A stretch of 64,000 nt of DNA from positions 248,001 through 312,000 of the forward strand of contig CABJAN010000001.1 in the NCBI GenBank assembly GCA_902363515.1. The letters run 5' to 3'. Within the stretch, counting starts at the first letter, position 1; each line of letters starts with the position of its first letter. Of the stretch, positions 51,703 through 60,816 are shown piece by piece. Both the position numbers and the translations under genes were made by a program. The notes below the pieces were generated by a model. That model was given only the letters and a program-made list of their open reading frames with translations, was not told where the DNA came from and did not search any database. This stretch comes from Bacillota bacterium (GTDB taxonomy: Bacteria > Bacillota > Clostridia > Lachnospirales > Lachnospiraceae).

Positions 51703-53265
51703 ATGAATATGATACAAAATCCTGTTATACCTGGGTTTCATCCAGATCCCAGCATTTGTCGGGTTAATGACATTTATTATCTTGTAACCTCCAGCTTTGA
51801 GTATTTTCCTGGAGTACCTCTTTTTACCAGTAAAAATCTTAAAGACTGGACACTAATCGGTCACTGTCTTACGCGAAACTCTCAGCTTCCTTTAAATGGT
51901 TGTCAAAATTCCGAAGGAATTTATGCCCCTACCATCCGTTATCATGATGGATATTTTTTCATGGTAACAACTAATGTGAGCGGAGGAGGCAACTTTATTG
52001 TCCATACCCAAAATCCCTCTGGCGAATGGTCTGAACCTGCCTGGGTACGTCAGGGCGGTATTGATCCTTCTCTGCTTTTTGTTGATGATAAAACTTATTT
52101 TATATCAAATGGAGATTGTAAAGGCAATTCTGGTATCTATTTATGCGAAATCAATCCTTTCACCGGAGAAATGCTTACAGAAAGTACCTTAATCTCCACT
52201 GGTTGCGGAGGCAAGTATCCAGAAGCCCCTCACCTTTATTACATCAATCATGAATTCTATCTCATGCTTGCAGAAGGTGGCACAGAATACGGACATATGG
52301 TAACTATGCAGAAAAGTACCTCTCCCTGGGGACCTTTTACCCCTTGCCCCTATAATCCTATTTTAACCAATCGCAATCTGCCCAATGGTTCTGATATAAT
52401 TGCTTGTACTGGACATGCAGATTTGATAGATGATATTCGTGGTAACTGGTGGATGGTGGCTTTAGGTGTCAGAACTATCTGTACTGAAGGCAAAAATGTC
52501 CTTCTACACAATTTAGGAAGAGAAACTTATTTAACACCAGTCACTTGGAAAAATGGATATCCTATGGCCGGAAACAATGGAGTTTTGCAGATGAATATCC
52601 CTACATCACTTCCTGAAAGTATAGCCTTAGAAGATACTGTAAAAAATCCTATCCTGTCCGAAGAATTTTCTTCCGATAACTGGAATCTGGAATTTACCCA
52701 CATTCGAAATCCTCATTTAGAAAATTATTTTTTAAATTCCAAGGATAGATGCTTAGTTTTAAAAGGATGTGATTCTTTATGTAAATCATGTGTATCACCT
52801 ACCTTTTTAGGTGTACGACAAAACTCCTTTTTCCAAGTAGCCAAAGTGACCATTTCCGGAATACCTGAAAATGAAAACAGTCTGGCTGGTCTTAGTGTAT
52901 ATTATACAAATGAACATCACTATGATTTTGGAATTACTCTAAGAAATGGTGTCCGTTGCCTTGTACTGCGGCGTCAAATTTATGATTTAATAGCCGATAC
53001 AGCTATAATACCTTTACCTTGGGAAACCGTAGATTTACAAATAGAATCTGATAAAGAAAATTACTATTTTTTCTACTTTACTCCTTCTCATGAAAAGATA
53101 TTTCTTGGTCAAGGTACTACAGCTGCACTTTGTACGGAAATCACCCGCCATATGACTTTCACAGGTACTTTTTTCGGAATGTTTGCAGAACATATGACTG
53201 CTTCTTTCCAGAATTTCATACGTCAAACTTTAAACATTCAAGCACCTAAAAACAGAGAAAATTAA
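51703..53265 (+). CDS. GH43 beta-xylosidase/arabinofuranosidase-like enzyme
   Basis: A 520-residue five-bladed propeller hydrolase with a C-terminal concanavalin-like domain (about 320-515), the layout of GH43 beta-xylosidases. Catalytic residues: general base Asp15 (FHPDPSI), Asp121 (GGIDPSLLF) as pKa modulator, general acid Glu174 (YPEAPHLYY). No signal peptide, so cytosolic. Start behind AAAGGAA. Likely trims xylo- or arabino-oligosaccharides; the exact substrate is unknown. Confidence 0.92.
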   Translation: MNMIQNPVIPGFHPDPSICRVNDIYYLVTSSFEYFPGVPLFTSKNLKDWTLIGHCLTRNSQLPLNGCQNSEGIYAPTIRYHDGYFFMVTTNVSGGGNFIVHTQNPSGEWSEPAWVRQGGIDPSLLFVDDKTYFISNGDCKGNSGIYLCEINPFTGEMLTESTLISTGCGGKYPEAPHLYYINHEFYLMLAEGGTEYGHMVTMQKSTSPWGPFTPCPYNPILTNRNLPNGSDIIACTGHADLIDDIRGNWWMVALGVRTICTEGKNVLLHNLGRETYLTPVTWKNGYPMAGNNGVLQMNIPTSLPESIALEDTVKNPILSEEFSSDNWNLEFTHIRNPHLENYFLNSKDRCLVLKGCDSLCKSCVSPTFLGVRQNSFFQVAKVTISGIPENENSLAGLSVYYTNEHHYDFGITLRNGVRCLVLRRQIYDLIADTAIIPLPWETVDLQIESDKENYYFFYFTPSHEKIFLGQGTTAALCTEITRHMTFTGTFFGMFAEHMTASFQNFIRQTLNIQAPKNREN

Positions 53266-53272
53266 TATAAAA

Positions 53273-53309
53273 AGTCGCTGAGGATCTCATATCAATATCC
53301 TCAGCGACT
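53273..53309. terminator. Bidirectional terminator between GH43 and GH3 genes
   Basis: AGTCGCTGAGGAT (53273-53285) pairs perfectly with ATCCTCAGCGACT (53297-53309), 11-nt loop. A-rich left flank and CTTTCTTT right flank support termination of both convergent transcripts. Confidence 0.85.
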
Positions 53310-53349
53310 CTTTCTTTATGAATCTTTTCTTTTTTACGTCTCCTTGTTA

Positions 53350-55497
53350 TTAATCTAAATAAATCCTCTTACGCTCAACATCCTGAGAGTTTCTGCCAAT
53401 CATAATTTCAAATTCTCCTGGCTCAAAGACAAATTCCATATTTTGATTATAGAATCTTAACATATCCTTTGTAATGGTAAAGGATACTTTCTGGTTTTGT
53501 TTTGGCTGGAGCATAACCTGCTGAAATCCTTTTAATTCTTTCATTGGGCGAACAATGCTGGCTGTACAGTCACCTACATATAGCTGCACAGTTTCCAGTG
53601 CTTCTCTTTCTGAATCATTATACACAGTAATTTCAGCCTCTATTCTGTCTTGTTCTTTTGTGACAGAAAAATCAAAATAGCTTATCTTGCTGTAACTTAA
53701 ACCATAACCAAAAGGAAAAAGAGCTTCGTTTGGACAGTCCAGATATTTTGACACATAACGCTCTTTCTGACCGTAATAGGGTCTTCCAGTGCGGTAATTG
53801 TTATAATAAACTGGAATCTGGCCTGTGGTATGAGGAAAACTCATAGCCAGTCTTCCGGAAGGATTGTAGACACCTGTAAGAACGTCTGCTAACCCATTGG
53901 CAGATTCTGTGCCAAGGAACCATCCCTGTATCAGAGCATTACTGGTAGAAAGTATTGGTTTGATTTCCATAGGCCTTCCGCTGAATACAATGGTTATTAC
54001 GGGTTTTCCTGTTTCACTTAATTTTTGAATAAGTTTTTCCTGATTTGGTGACAGGCGTAAATAGGCTTTACTGCTGGCTTCCCCTGTATCAGAAGGACAT
54101 TCACCTACAGCAGCAATTAAAATATCACAATCCGCAAAACTTTCTGCAGCCTGGTCTGTTTGGTCTTTTACATCAAATATCTGGTCTTCCATGGAACCAA
54201 GAGGCTCTGCCATGGCAGTTATAACAGAAAAACCATGACTTTTCAATGCATCTGTTAGGGTACAGGTGTTTTTTTCTGCTGTAATTGCCCAACCTCCAGC
54301 AGTATTTTCTGAGTCTGCAAAAGGACCAGCAATACCAATTTTTATTCCTTCTTTGAGAGGAAGTATACCATCATTCTTCAAGAGAACAATGGATTGTCTG
54401 GCAGCCTGACGGGCTTTTTCTCTGTGATCTTTGCATAAATGAAGCCTTTTTTCTGCTTCTGGATTGGCATCTTTAAATGGATTTTCAAAAAGTCCCAATT
54501 CATTTTTTAAATTTAGGATATTGTGGACAGCCTGATCAATAAGTTCCATAGAAAGGCGTCCTTCTTCTACCAGTTTTTTTCCATGATTGATATAATGTGC
54601 AGACATCATTTCAATATCAACACCAGCTTCTATACATTGTCTGGCTGCGTCGGAACCGTCTTCGGCAATACCATTTATAATCGTTTCATGAACAGCAGCA
54701 TAGTCCGAAATTGTACATCCATCAAATCCCCATTCATTTCTTAAAATATCACGAAACAATTTTTTATTTGCGCTGGAAGGGATCCCATCCATTACGTTAA
54801 AAGATGTCATAACCATTCTTGCACCAGCATCTAATGCTGCCTTGTAAGAAGGCAGATAAAACTGACGGAAAGTGTTTTCAGAGATATCCACCCAGTTGTA
54901 GTCCCGTCCTCCTTCTGCTGCACCGTAGCCTGCAAAATGCTTTACACAGGAAGCAATTTTCCCTTTTTCCTTAGGATTGTCCCCTTGAAAACCATGAACA
55001 GCAGCTTTTGTCATAATACAGTTCAGATAAGTATCTTCTCCCGGTGATTCCATAACCCTTCCCCAGCGTGGATCCCTTACCAGGTCTGACATTGGCGCAA
55101 ATGTCAGATGAATACCGGAAGCAGAGCTTTCAGCCGCTGCAACAGAAGCAGCATTTTCATAGTTTTCCGGATTGAAACTACAGCTCATGGCCAGTGGAAT
55201 CGGAAATATAGTTTTATACCCATAAATAACATCAGCCATAAACAAAAGAGGAATATGATGTCTGTTTTTTTCCATATAACGTTTTTGAAGCGCCATAGTT
55301 TTTTCTGCACCGAAATAGTTTAGGGTGCTGCCTATATTTGTCAGGTTTTCTTCTGTTATATTTAATTCTGTAAGGGGACCAGTCAAATCCATATTCTGCT
55401 CAGTTCCCAAAAACATGGCAGAGAGCTGGGTCATCTGCGCAAGTTTTTCTTCAATCGTCATACTTTGAAGTAGAAGTTCAATTTTACTGTTTTCCAT
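53350..55497 (-). CDS. GH3 beta-glycosidase (BglX-like)
   Basis: A 715-residue intracellular exo-glycosidase. N-terminal TIM barrel with nucleophile Asp265 (GCTISDYAAV) and substrate-binding KHFAGYGAAEGGRDY; (alpha/beta)6 sandwich domain (QSIVLLKNDGILPL); C-terminal fibronectin III-like domain (EALETVQLYVGD, MKELKGFQQVML). No signal peptide. Last gene of the operon substrate-binding protein-permease-permease-GH42-GH3, 6 bp after GH42. Releases terminal glucose or xylose from imported oligomers; preference unknown. Confidence 0.94.
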   Translation of the reverse strand: MENSKIELLLQSMTIEEKLAQMTQLSAMFLGTEQNMDLTGPLTELNITEENLTNIGSTLNYFGAEKTMALQKRYMEKNRHHIPLLFMADVIYGYKTIFPIPLAMSCSFNPENYENAASVAAAESSASGIHLTFAPMSDLVRDPRWGRVMESPGEDTYLNCIMTKAAVHGFQGDNPKEKGKIASCVKHFAGYGAAEGGRDYNWVDISENTFRQFYLPSYKAALDAGARMVMTSFNVMDGIPSSANKKLFRDILRNEWGFDGCTISDYAAVHETIINGIAEDGSDAARQCIEAGVDIEMMSAHYINHGKKLVEEGRLSMELIDQAVHNILNLKNELGLFENPFKDANPEAEKRLHLCKDHREKARQAARQSIVLLKNDGILPLKEGIKIGIAGPFADSENTAGGWAITAEKNTCTLTDALKSHGFSVITAMAEPLGSMEDQIFDVKDQTDQAAESFADCDILIAAVGECPSDTGEASSKAYLRLSPNQEKLIQKLSETGKPVITIVFSGRPMEIKPILSTSNALIQGWFLGTESANGLADVLTGVYNPSGRLAMSFPHTTGQIPVYYNNYRTGRPYYGQKERYVSKYLDCPNEALFPFGYGLSYSKISYFDFSVTKEQDRIEAEITVYNDSEREALETVQLYVGDCTASIVRPMKELKGFQQVMLQPKQNQKVSFTITKDMLRFYNQNMEFVFEPGEFEIMIGRNSQDVERKRIYLD

Positions 55498-55503
55498 AAT
55501 GAA

Positions 55504-57540
55504 TTATTTTCCTTTTTTACTTTTGAAAATCATAACCTGGATACCTGGAATCTGAATTTTACTGTTCTGTGTATAAACTTCTCCTGCGAGTAACTCCTCT
55601 GCTTCAAACGGAAGTTCAAATTCCTGCTCCTGATTTTTATGATTTAACACAAAGATATAACGATATTCGTCACTCTCTCTTTCTGTTATCTCAAGTTCTG
55701 AAAGGTCTTTGTCTTCTATAATTGCCGATATCTGACATTCCTTGCAAATATCCTTCAGAAATTCTCTGTAAAATTCTTTATTTGAGCGTGTACCCAGATA
55801 ATAAACACTGCCTTTTCCATATTTGTTTTTTGTCAAAACAGGTGTATCGCAGTAAAAGTCCTGTTGATATTCAGCTAATACTTCCGCACCTTCGCCATGG
55901 ATAATATCACATAAAAGCTCTGCTGGATATTTCCGATTTTTGTAGTAAAAAGAATTCTGTTCTTCTTTAGATAAAGCATCAATTTCTTCTACCCAGATTC
56001 CAGCCAGTTCCTTTAATTCTCCTGGATATCCTCCACAGGTAATATAATCATTCTCATCTGTATAACCACTTAAATACGTAAATAAGAGAGTCCCTCCTTC
56101 TGTTACATATTCCTTCATCCTTTTACTTACACCATCTTTAACCATATAGAATAATGGTGCTGCAATGCATTGATATTGTGAGAAATCCTCGTCTACACCT
56201 ATAACATCAACAGAAATATGGTTATCAAAAAATCCACGATAATAATTCAGAATCTCATCCACATATTTTAATCGCGTTGTAGGACCAGCTGAACCTTCTA
56301 CCGCCCACCATGTAGGCCAGTCAAAAATCAATGCAGCTTTTGCTTTGGTTACTGTTCCCAAAGTTTCTTGCCCTAGTTTCTTTAGCTCTTTTCCAAGTTC
56401 TGCGCATTCTCTAAACACTCTTGTGTCACTTCTTCCTGCATGATCAATCACAGCGCCATGAAATTTCTCACAGGCTCCTGGACTTCTTCTCATCTGGAAA
56501 AACATCACCGTATCAGCTCCATGTGCTACTGCCTGATAGCTCAATAAACGCATGACTCCCGGACGCTTTAGACCATTATCTGCCAGCCAATTAGATACAC
56601 TTGGTGTTTGTTCCATAAGCATAAATGGTTTCCCATTTTTTAATCCCCTCATTAATTCATGATTCAGCGCAATCTGTGCCGGATCTGCATTTTTCGGAGG
56701 ATAATTATCCCAGGAAATCACATCCAGATACTCAGACCATCTCTTGTAATCCAAGGTTTTATACGTTCCCATAAAATTCGTTGTAATCACAGCATCTGGA
56801 ATATATTTTTTAATTGCTGCATATTCTGCTTTAAAATTTTCCATCATACTGTCCGAATTGAATCTTTTGTAATCCAAAGTGATCCCCTGAAACATACTTC
56901 TGTTTTCTTCAAAATGTTCACTCAAAAGATTTGGCGCTACAATTTCATCCCAGGAATAAAAAGTATGTCCCCAAAAATGAGTATTCCATGCCTTATTCAG
57001 TGAATCCAAGGTTTTATATTTTCTTTTCAACCAAACACGAAAAGCCTTTTCACAATTTTCGCAATAGCAAGTTTCACCATACTCATTGCTTACATGCCAG
57101 ACAACAATATTTTCCTGATTCTTATAATGCTCTGCCAATTTCTCTGCCAGCTTCACTGAATATTTTTGAAATGTAGGGCTATTGGGACAGGAATTATGAC
57201 GACCTCCAAATTTTCTTTTCATTCCACTAAACTCTGTCCGTAAAATATCTGGATATTTTCTCGCCATCCATGCCGGGTGTGCTCCCGTAGACGTAGCCAT
57301 ACAAATTTTCATTCCCTTTTCTGTTACCCGCTTTACTGTCTTATCCAGTTCTGAGAAATCATAAGTTTCTTCATCCGGCTGTAGCATAGCCCAATTGAAT
57401 ACATTTAATGTTACAATATCAATTCCCGCTTTTTCAAAAAGCTCCATGTCCTCTTTCCAGATATCTTCTGTCCACTGCTCTGGATTATAATCTCCTCCAT
57501 AGAGGATTTTTTGTACCTTTTTCTCATCTAAAATTTTCAT
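55504..57540 (-). CDS. GH42 beta-galactosidase
   Basis: A 678-residue enzyme beginning with the GH42 hallmark GGDYNPEQW. General acid Glu153 (HVSNEYGETCYC), nucleophile Glu310 (FMLMEQTPS), and a zinc Cys cluster (C118, C158, C160, C163). A trimerisation/GATase-like middle domain and C-terminal beta domain follow. Cytosolic. It is 4 bp from the upstream permease, so it degrades what the transporter brings in. Presence of a galactosidase with GH3/GH5/GH43 suggests a mixed-linkage plant glycan. Confidence 0.94.
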   Translation of the reverse strand: MKILDEKKVQKILYGGDYNPEQWTEDIWKEDMELFEKAGIDIVTLNVFNWAMLQPDEETYDFSELDKTVKRVTEKGMKICMATSTGAHPAWMARKYPDILRTEFSGMKRKFGGRHNSCPNSPTFQKYSVKLAEKLAEHYKNQENIVVWHVSNEYGETCYCENCEKAFRVWLKRKYKTLDSLNKAWNTHFWGHTFYSWDEIVAPNLLSEHFEENRSMFQGITLDYKRFNSDSMMENFKAEYAAIKKYIPDAVITTNFMGTYKTLDYKRWSEYLDVISWDNYPPKNADPAQIALNHELMRGLKNGKPFMLMEQTPSVSNWLADNGLKRPGVMRLLSYQAVAHGADTVMFFQMRRSPGACEKFHGAVIDHAGRSDTRVFRECAELGKELKKLGQETLGTVTKAKAALIFDWPTWWAVEGSAGPTTRLKYVDEILNYYRGFFDNHISVDVIGVDEDFSQYQCIAAPLFYMVKDGVSKRMKEYVTEGGTLLFTYLSGYTDENDYITCGGYPGELKELAGIWVEEIDALSKEEQNSFYYKNRKYPAELLCDIIHGEGAEVLAEYQQDFYCDTPVLTKNKYGKGSVYYLGTRSNKEFYREFLKDICKECQISAIIEDKDLSELEITERESDEYRYIFVLNHKNQEQEFELPFEAEELLAGEVYTQNSKIQIPGIQVMIFKSKKGK

Positions 57541-57544
57541 ATCA

Positions 57545-58384
57545 TCATCCTTTCAATCCTGAAAATGCGATACCTTGAATTAAATATTTTTGTCCAACAC
57601 AATAAATCAGAACCATAGGAATCAATGCACAAACAGTACCAGCCATAATCAATCCATACTCTGCCCCATACTGAGTACGGAAAGCAGCCAGTCCTAACTG
57701 AATGGTTTTCAAATGATCCGATGTCAGGTACAGCATAGGTCCCATATAATCATTCCACATAAAGTTAAAGGTAAATATGCCAAGAGTCGCAATCCCTGGT
57801 TTACACATAGGAAGAATAATTCTGGCATATATTTTCAGTTCACCGCATCCATCAATTCTGGCTGCCTCAGAAAGTTCCTCTGGAATTCCCAGCATAAACT
57901 GTCTTAATAAAAATACACCAAATGCACTAAACAAGTTCATACAAATCAAAGCCATATGGCTGTCATACATTCCCATACCTTTTACAATAATAAACTGGGG
58001 AATCATAATTGCATGCCAGGGCACCATCATGGTAGCAAGATAGCACAAAAATATCTTATCACGTCCCGGATAGTTTAATTTACTAAAGGAATATGCTGCC
58101 AGAGAGCAGGTAACGATTTGTCCTGTTGTTACAATCACTGAAAGTTTTAAGGTATTCAAATAATATGTAAGAAATGGAATTCTGGACCACACTTCTTCAT
58201 AATTAGAAAACCGGAATACTTCTGGAATCCACTTAATAGGATAACTGAAAATTTCATTGTTATTTTTAAAAGATGATGAAAGTGTCCAGATAAAAGGACT
58301 AATCATCAAAAGTCCCACTGTCAATAAGACTATAAATAAAATGGTATGATATACCTTCACCCTTGCTTTATATGATTTAATCAA
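57545..58384 (-). CDS. Carbohydrate ABC transporter permease (MalG/CUT1 type)
   Basis: A 279-residue six-helix permease. The EAA loop reads ELSEAARIDGCGELKIYARIILPMCKP, the ATPase contact site. N-terminal helix HTILFIVLLTVGLLMISPF. It pairs with the MalF-type permease upstream. No ATPase gene is in the locus, so a shared MsmK-type ATPase elsewhere is probably used, as is common in Firmicutes CUT1 importers. Confidence 0.94.
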   Translation of the reverse strand: MIKSYKARVKVYHTILFIVLLTVGLLMISPFIWTLSSSFKNNNEIFSYPIKWIPEVFRFSNYEEVWSRIPFLTYYLNTLKLSVIVTTGQIVTCSLAAYSFSKLNYPGRDKIFLCYLATMMVPWHAIMIPQFIIVKGMGMYDSHMALICMNLFSAFGVFLLRQFMLGIPEELSEAARIDGCGELKIYARIILPMCKPGIATLGIFTFNFMWNDYMGPMLYLTSDHLKTIQLGLAAFRTQYGAEYGLIMAGTVCALIPMVLIYCVGQKYLIQGIAFSGLKG

Positions 58385-58408
58385 AACGTATTCCTCCTTC
58401 TGCTGGCA

Positions 58409-59311
58409 TTACATATAAGTAACCCATTTTTTCTGTCCCTTGAATTGGATCAAAGTAACAATCAGTACAATAAGAAACAGGAAATATGCCATGGCAGATG
58501 CATACCCAAACTCAAGCTGCTGGAAGCCTTCCTGATAAATTCTATATACCAGTACGTTTGTAGACCTTCCCGGTCCACCTTCTGTCATGATATTAATTAA
58601 ATCAAATACCTGGAAAGAACTGATAATATTTAAAATCACTACCATGAACATTGTAGGAGACAGCATTGGAAGTGTAATCTTAAAAAACCGTTTCACAGCT
58701 CCAGCCCCATCAATTTGAGCTGCCTCATACAGTTGAGATGGTATTGACTGAAGTCCAGCTAGGAGAATTACCATATAATAACCTGCATTTTTCCAAATAG
58801 CAACAAGCATAACAGACCATAAGGCTGTGTCAGAAGATGCCAGCCACATAGGCGGATTCTCTATTCCTAATGACTGTAAAATTTGATTCAACGGTCCTGT
58901 ATATGGGTTAAAAATCAGCGCCCATACAATTCCAACTGCTACCATGGAAGTAATGGTTGGGAAAAAGAACATTGTTTTAAACAAGCCACTTCCTTTAATA
59001 CCTGCATTGACTGCAACTGCCAGAAGCAAAGAGGCTATAATGGTGCCAGGTACTGTCACCAAGGTATATAAAAGGTTATTAAAAAAAGATACCTGAAAAT
59101 ATTCATCCTGAAACATTTTAATATAATTAGAAAGTCCTACAAATTTAGAAAAGCCAAATCCATTATAGTCTGTAAAAGAGATAAATAATCCCATTACAAT
59201 GGGAACTGCCATAAAAATAAAAAATCCGATAAAATTTGGCATTATAAACAGGTAGCCCTTCAGCCATTCCTTTTTAAATTTTCTTTTCTTTGCTACTTTT
59301 TGTCCGCTCAT
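58409..59311 (-). CDS. Sugar ABC transporter permease (MalF/CUT1 type)
   Basis: A 300-residue six-helix permease. EAA loop LYEAAQIDGAGAVKRFFKITLPMLSP; N-terminal basic start then YLFIMPNFIGFFIFMAVPIV. It forms the membrane pore with the 57545-58384 protein and receives oligosaccharides from the lipoprotein encoded just upstream. Confidence 0.94.
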   Translation of the reverse strand: MSGQKVAKKRKFKKEWLKGYLFIMPNFIGFFIFMAVPIVMGLFISFTDYNGFGFSKFVGLSNYIKMFQDEYFQVSFFNNLLYTLVTVPGTIIASLLLAVAVNAGIKGSGLFKTMFFFPTITSMVAVGIVWALIFNPYTGPLNQILQSLGIENPPMWLASSDTALWSVMLVAIWKNAGYYMVILLAGLQSIPSQLYEAAQIDGAGAVKRFFKITLPMLSPTMFMVVILNIISSFQVFDLINIMTEGGPGRSTNVLVYRIYQEGFQQLEFGYASAMAYFLFLIVLIVTLIQFKGQKKWVTYM

Positions 59312-59378
59312 ATTTATTCCTCTCTATTGATAGGAAGTGGGGAAGACTTATGTTCAGTGCTTCCCCACAAACAGATTC

Positions 59379-60656
59379 CTATTCGCTCATAATTTCCTGA
59401 CGCTGTTTTTCGAAATTTTCCATCGTTTCATCAATATCTTTTTCACCTAAAAGATACAGTTCTGCATTTTCCTTCAAAGCTGTAAGTAATTCTCCATATT
59501 TCACATATGCCGGTGTTTCCATCACTTTTTTTGCATTAAATACGACATTTACAACATTTTCTTTTCCTACAACTTCAGAAAATACCTCTTTTGCCTCATC
59601 CCCAGAATATGCAGGGAGCATTCCATACTTTGGAAGAACCGTAGATCCACCCTCGCCACACAAATATTTCAGAAAGTCAAAACTTTCCTCTTTATGCTTT
59701 GCATCTTTTGGAATACCTGCAAACTGAAACTGTCCCCAGGTAGTTCCCGGCTCTACTCCTTCTGGAACAGGCATAGGTGCTACATTCCAGTTAATATCTG
59801 TCTTTCCGTCTTTTTGATCTGTCAAAAGCATATTAATCAGCCACTCTCCCTGAGGCATCATAGCTACCTTTCCGTTTTCAAAATCTGCCAGATACTGTGA
59901 ATTTGTAGCCTGTATTTCTGCCATAGATACATGCGATTTATCTTCATTCATAAATTTGTTTAAATACTCTAATGATTGTTTCACTGGTGTAATATCATCT
60001 GCGTTCAAATAACACTCCTGCTGTGTTGCAATAGCGTGATAAATGTCCCAGTTAATCCAATAACCACCATACTGTTTCCCATCACCAGAAGTCAATTCTT
60101 TTGCCATATCGCCATATTCGTCCCAGGTCATTTGTTCTGGCATGGTAATTCCAGCATCTTTTAATAAGTCTTCATTATAAAACAGCATCCAACAAGTAGA
60201 GCGTGTAGGCAGCGCCCATACCTTACCTTCAGGGTAAGATGCATCCCATAAAGAGCCATACTTGCTAATATCCAAATCACTCTCTTCTACCATTTTTGTA
60301 ATATCTGTAAGTGCACCTGAATCTTGAAATTGTTGAACCTGATTCATAGTCCGGATATCTACAATATCTGCATCACTTCCTGCAGAAAGCATAACTTTTA
60401 ACTTATCATCGTAACTATCGTTTGCAATACTCACAACTTCGACTGTAACCTTGTCCTGACTTTTATTATAGTTTTCAGCGATCTCTGTCATGTAGTTTTC
60501 TTCATCGCTCCAGATGTAAAACTTCAGATTTACTTTTCCATCTTCTGTCTTCGCTGATTCCGCTTCTTTATTACCTCCGCTTCCTCCGCATCCTGCCAGC
60601 ATCCCCGCTGCCATTATTACACTCATAATTCCTGCTGCTATTCGTTTCTTCTTCAT
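59379..60656 (-). CDS. Extracellular sugar-binding lipoprotein (CUT1 family)
   Basis: About 425 residues. Lipoprotein signal MKKKRIAAGIMSVIMAAGMLAGC with lipobox Cys at about 23; Gly/Ser/Asn linker; family 1 solute-binding fold (LKFYIWSDEENYMTEIAENY; GSDADIVDIRTMNQVQQF; ENGKVAMMPQGEWLI). A longer frame runs 36 codons upstream, but the ATG at 60656 has AAAGGAGG and a perfect signal peptide. It binds the oligosaccharide and delivers it to the two permeases. First gene of the operon; promoter next to the 60745-60767 box. Confidence 0.95.
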   Translation of the reverse strand: MKKKRIAAGIMSVIMAAGMLAGCGGSGGNKEAESAKTEDGKVNLKFYIWSDEENYMTEIAENYNKSQDKVTVEVVSIANDSYDDKLKVMLSAGSDADIVDIRTMNQVQQFQDSGALTDITKMVEESDLDISKYGSLWDASYPEGKVWALPTRSTCWMLFYNEDLLKDAGITMPEQMTWDEYGDMAKELTSGDGKQYGGYWINWDIYHAIATQQECYLNADDITPVKQSLEYLNKFMNEDKSHVSMAEIQATNSQYLADFENGKVAMMPQGEWLINMLLTDQKDGKTDINWNVAPMPVPEGVEPGTTWGQFQFAGIPKDAKHKEESFDFLKYLCGEGGSTVLPKYGMLPAYSGDEAKEVFSEVVGKENVVNVVFNAKKVMETPAYVKYGELLTALKENAELYLLGEKDIDETMENFEKQRQEIMSE

Positions 60657-60744
60657 AGTTACCTCCTTTTGCCAAGTTTCCTCTGACTTGACCCTGTATA
60701 TTTGTTTTGCTATACTAACTATACAATAGACTAACTTAATCAGA

Positions 60745-60767
60745 CAGGTTGAAATTTTATCCACCTT
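60745..60767. promoter_or_regulatory. Palindromic regulator box between transporter operon and two-component genes
   Basis: CAGGTTGAA-ATTTT-ATCCACCTT shares the 13-bp core AGGTTGAAATTTT with the box at 51598-51620. The -10 TATACT of the kinase gene (60788-60793) and a TATAGT for the binding-protein gene (60723-60718) each lie ~35 nt from the dyad centre, on opposite sides, without good -35 boxes. Confidence 0.68.
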
Positions 60768-60816
60768 TTTTATTTTACTAATTCTGCTATACTAAAAAAG
60801 AAAGAGGTATGGTTGT

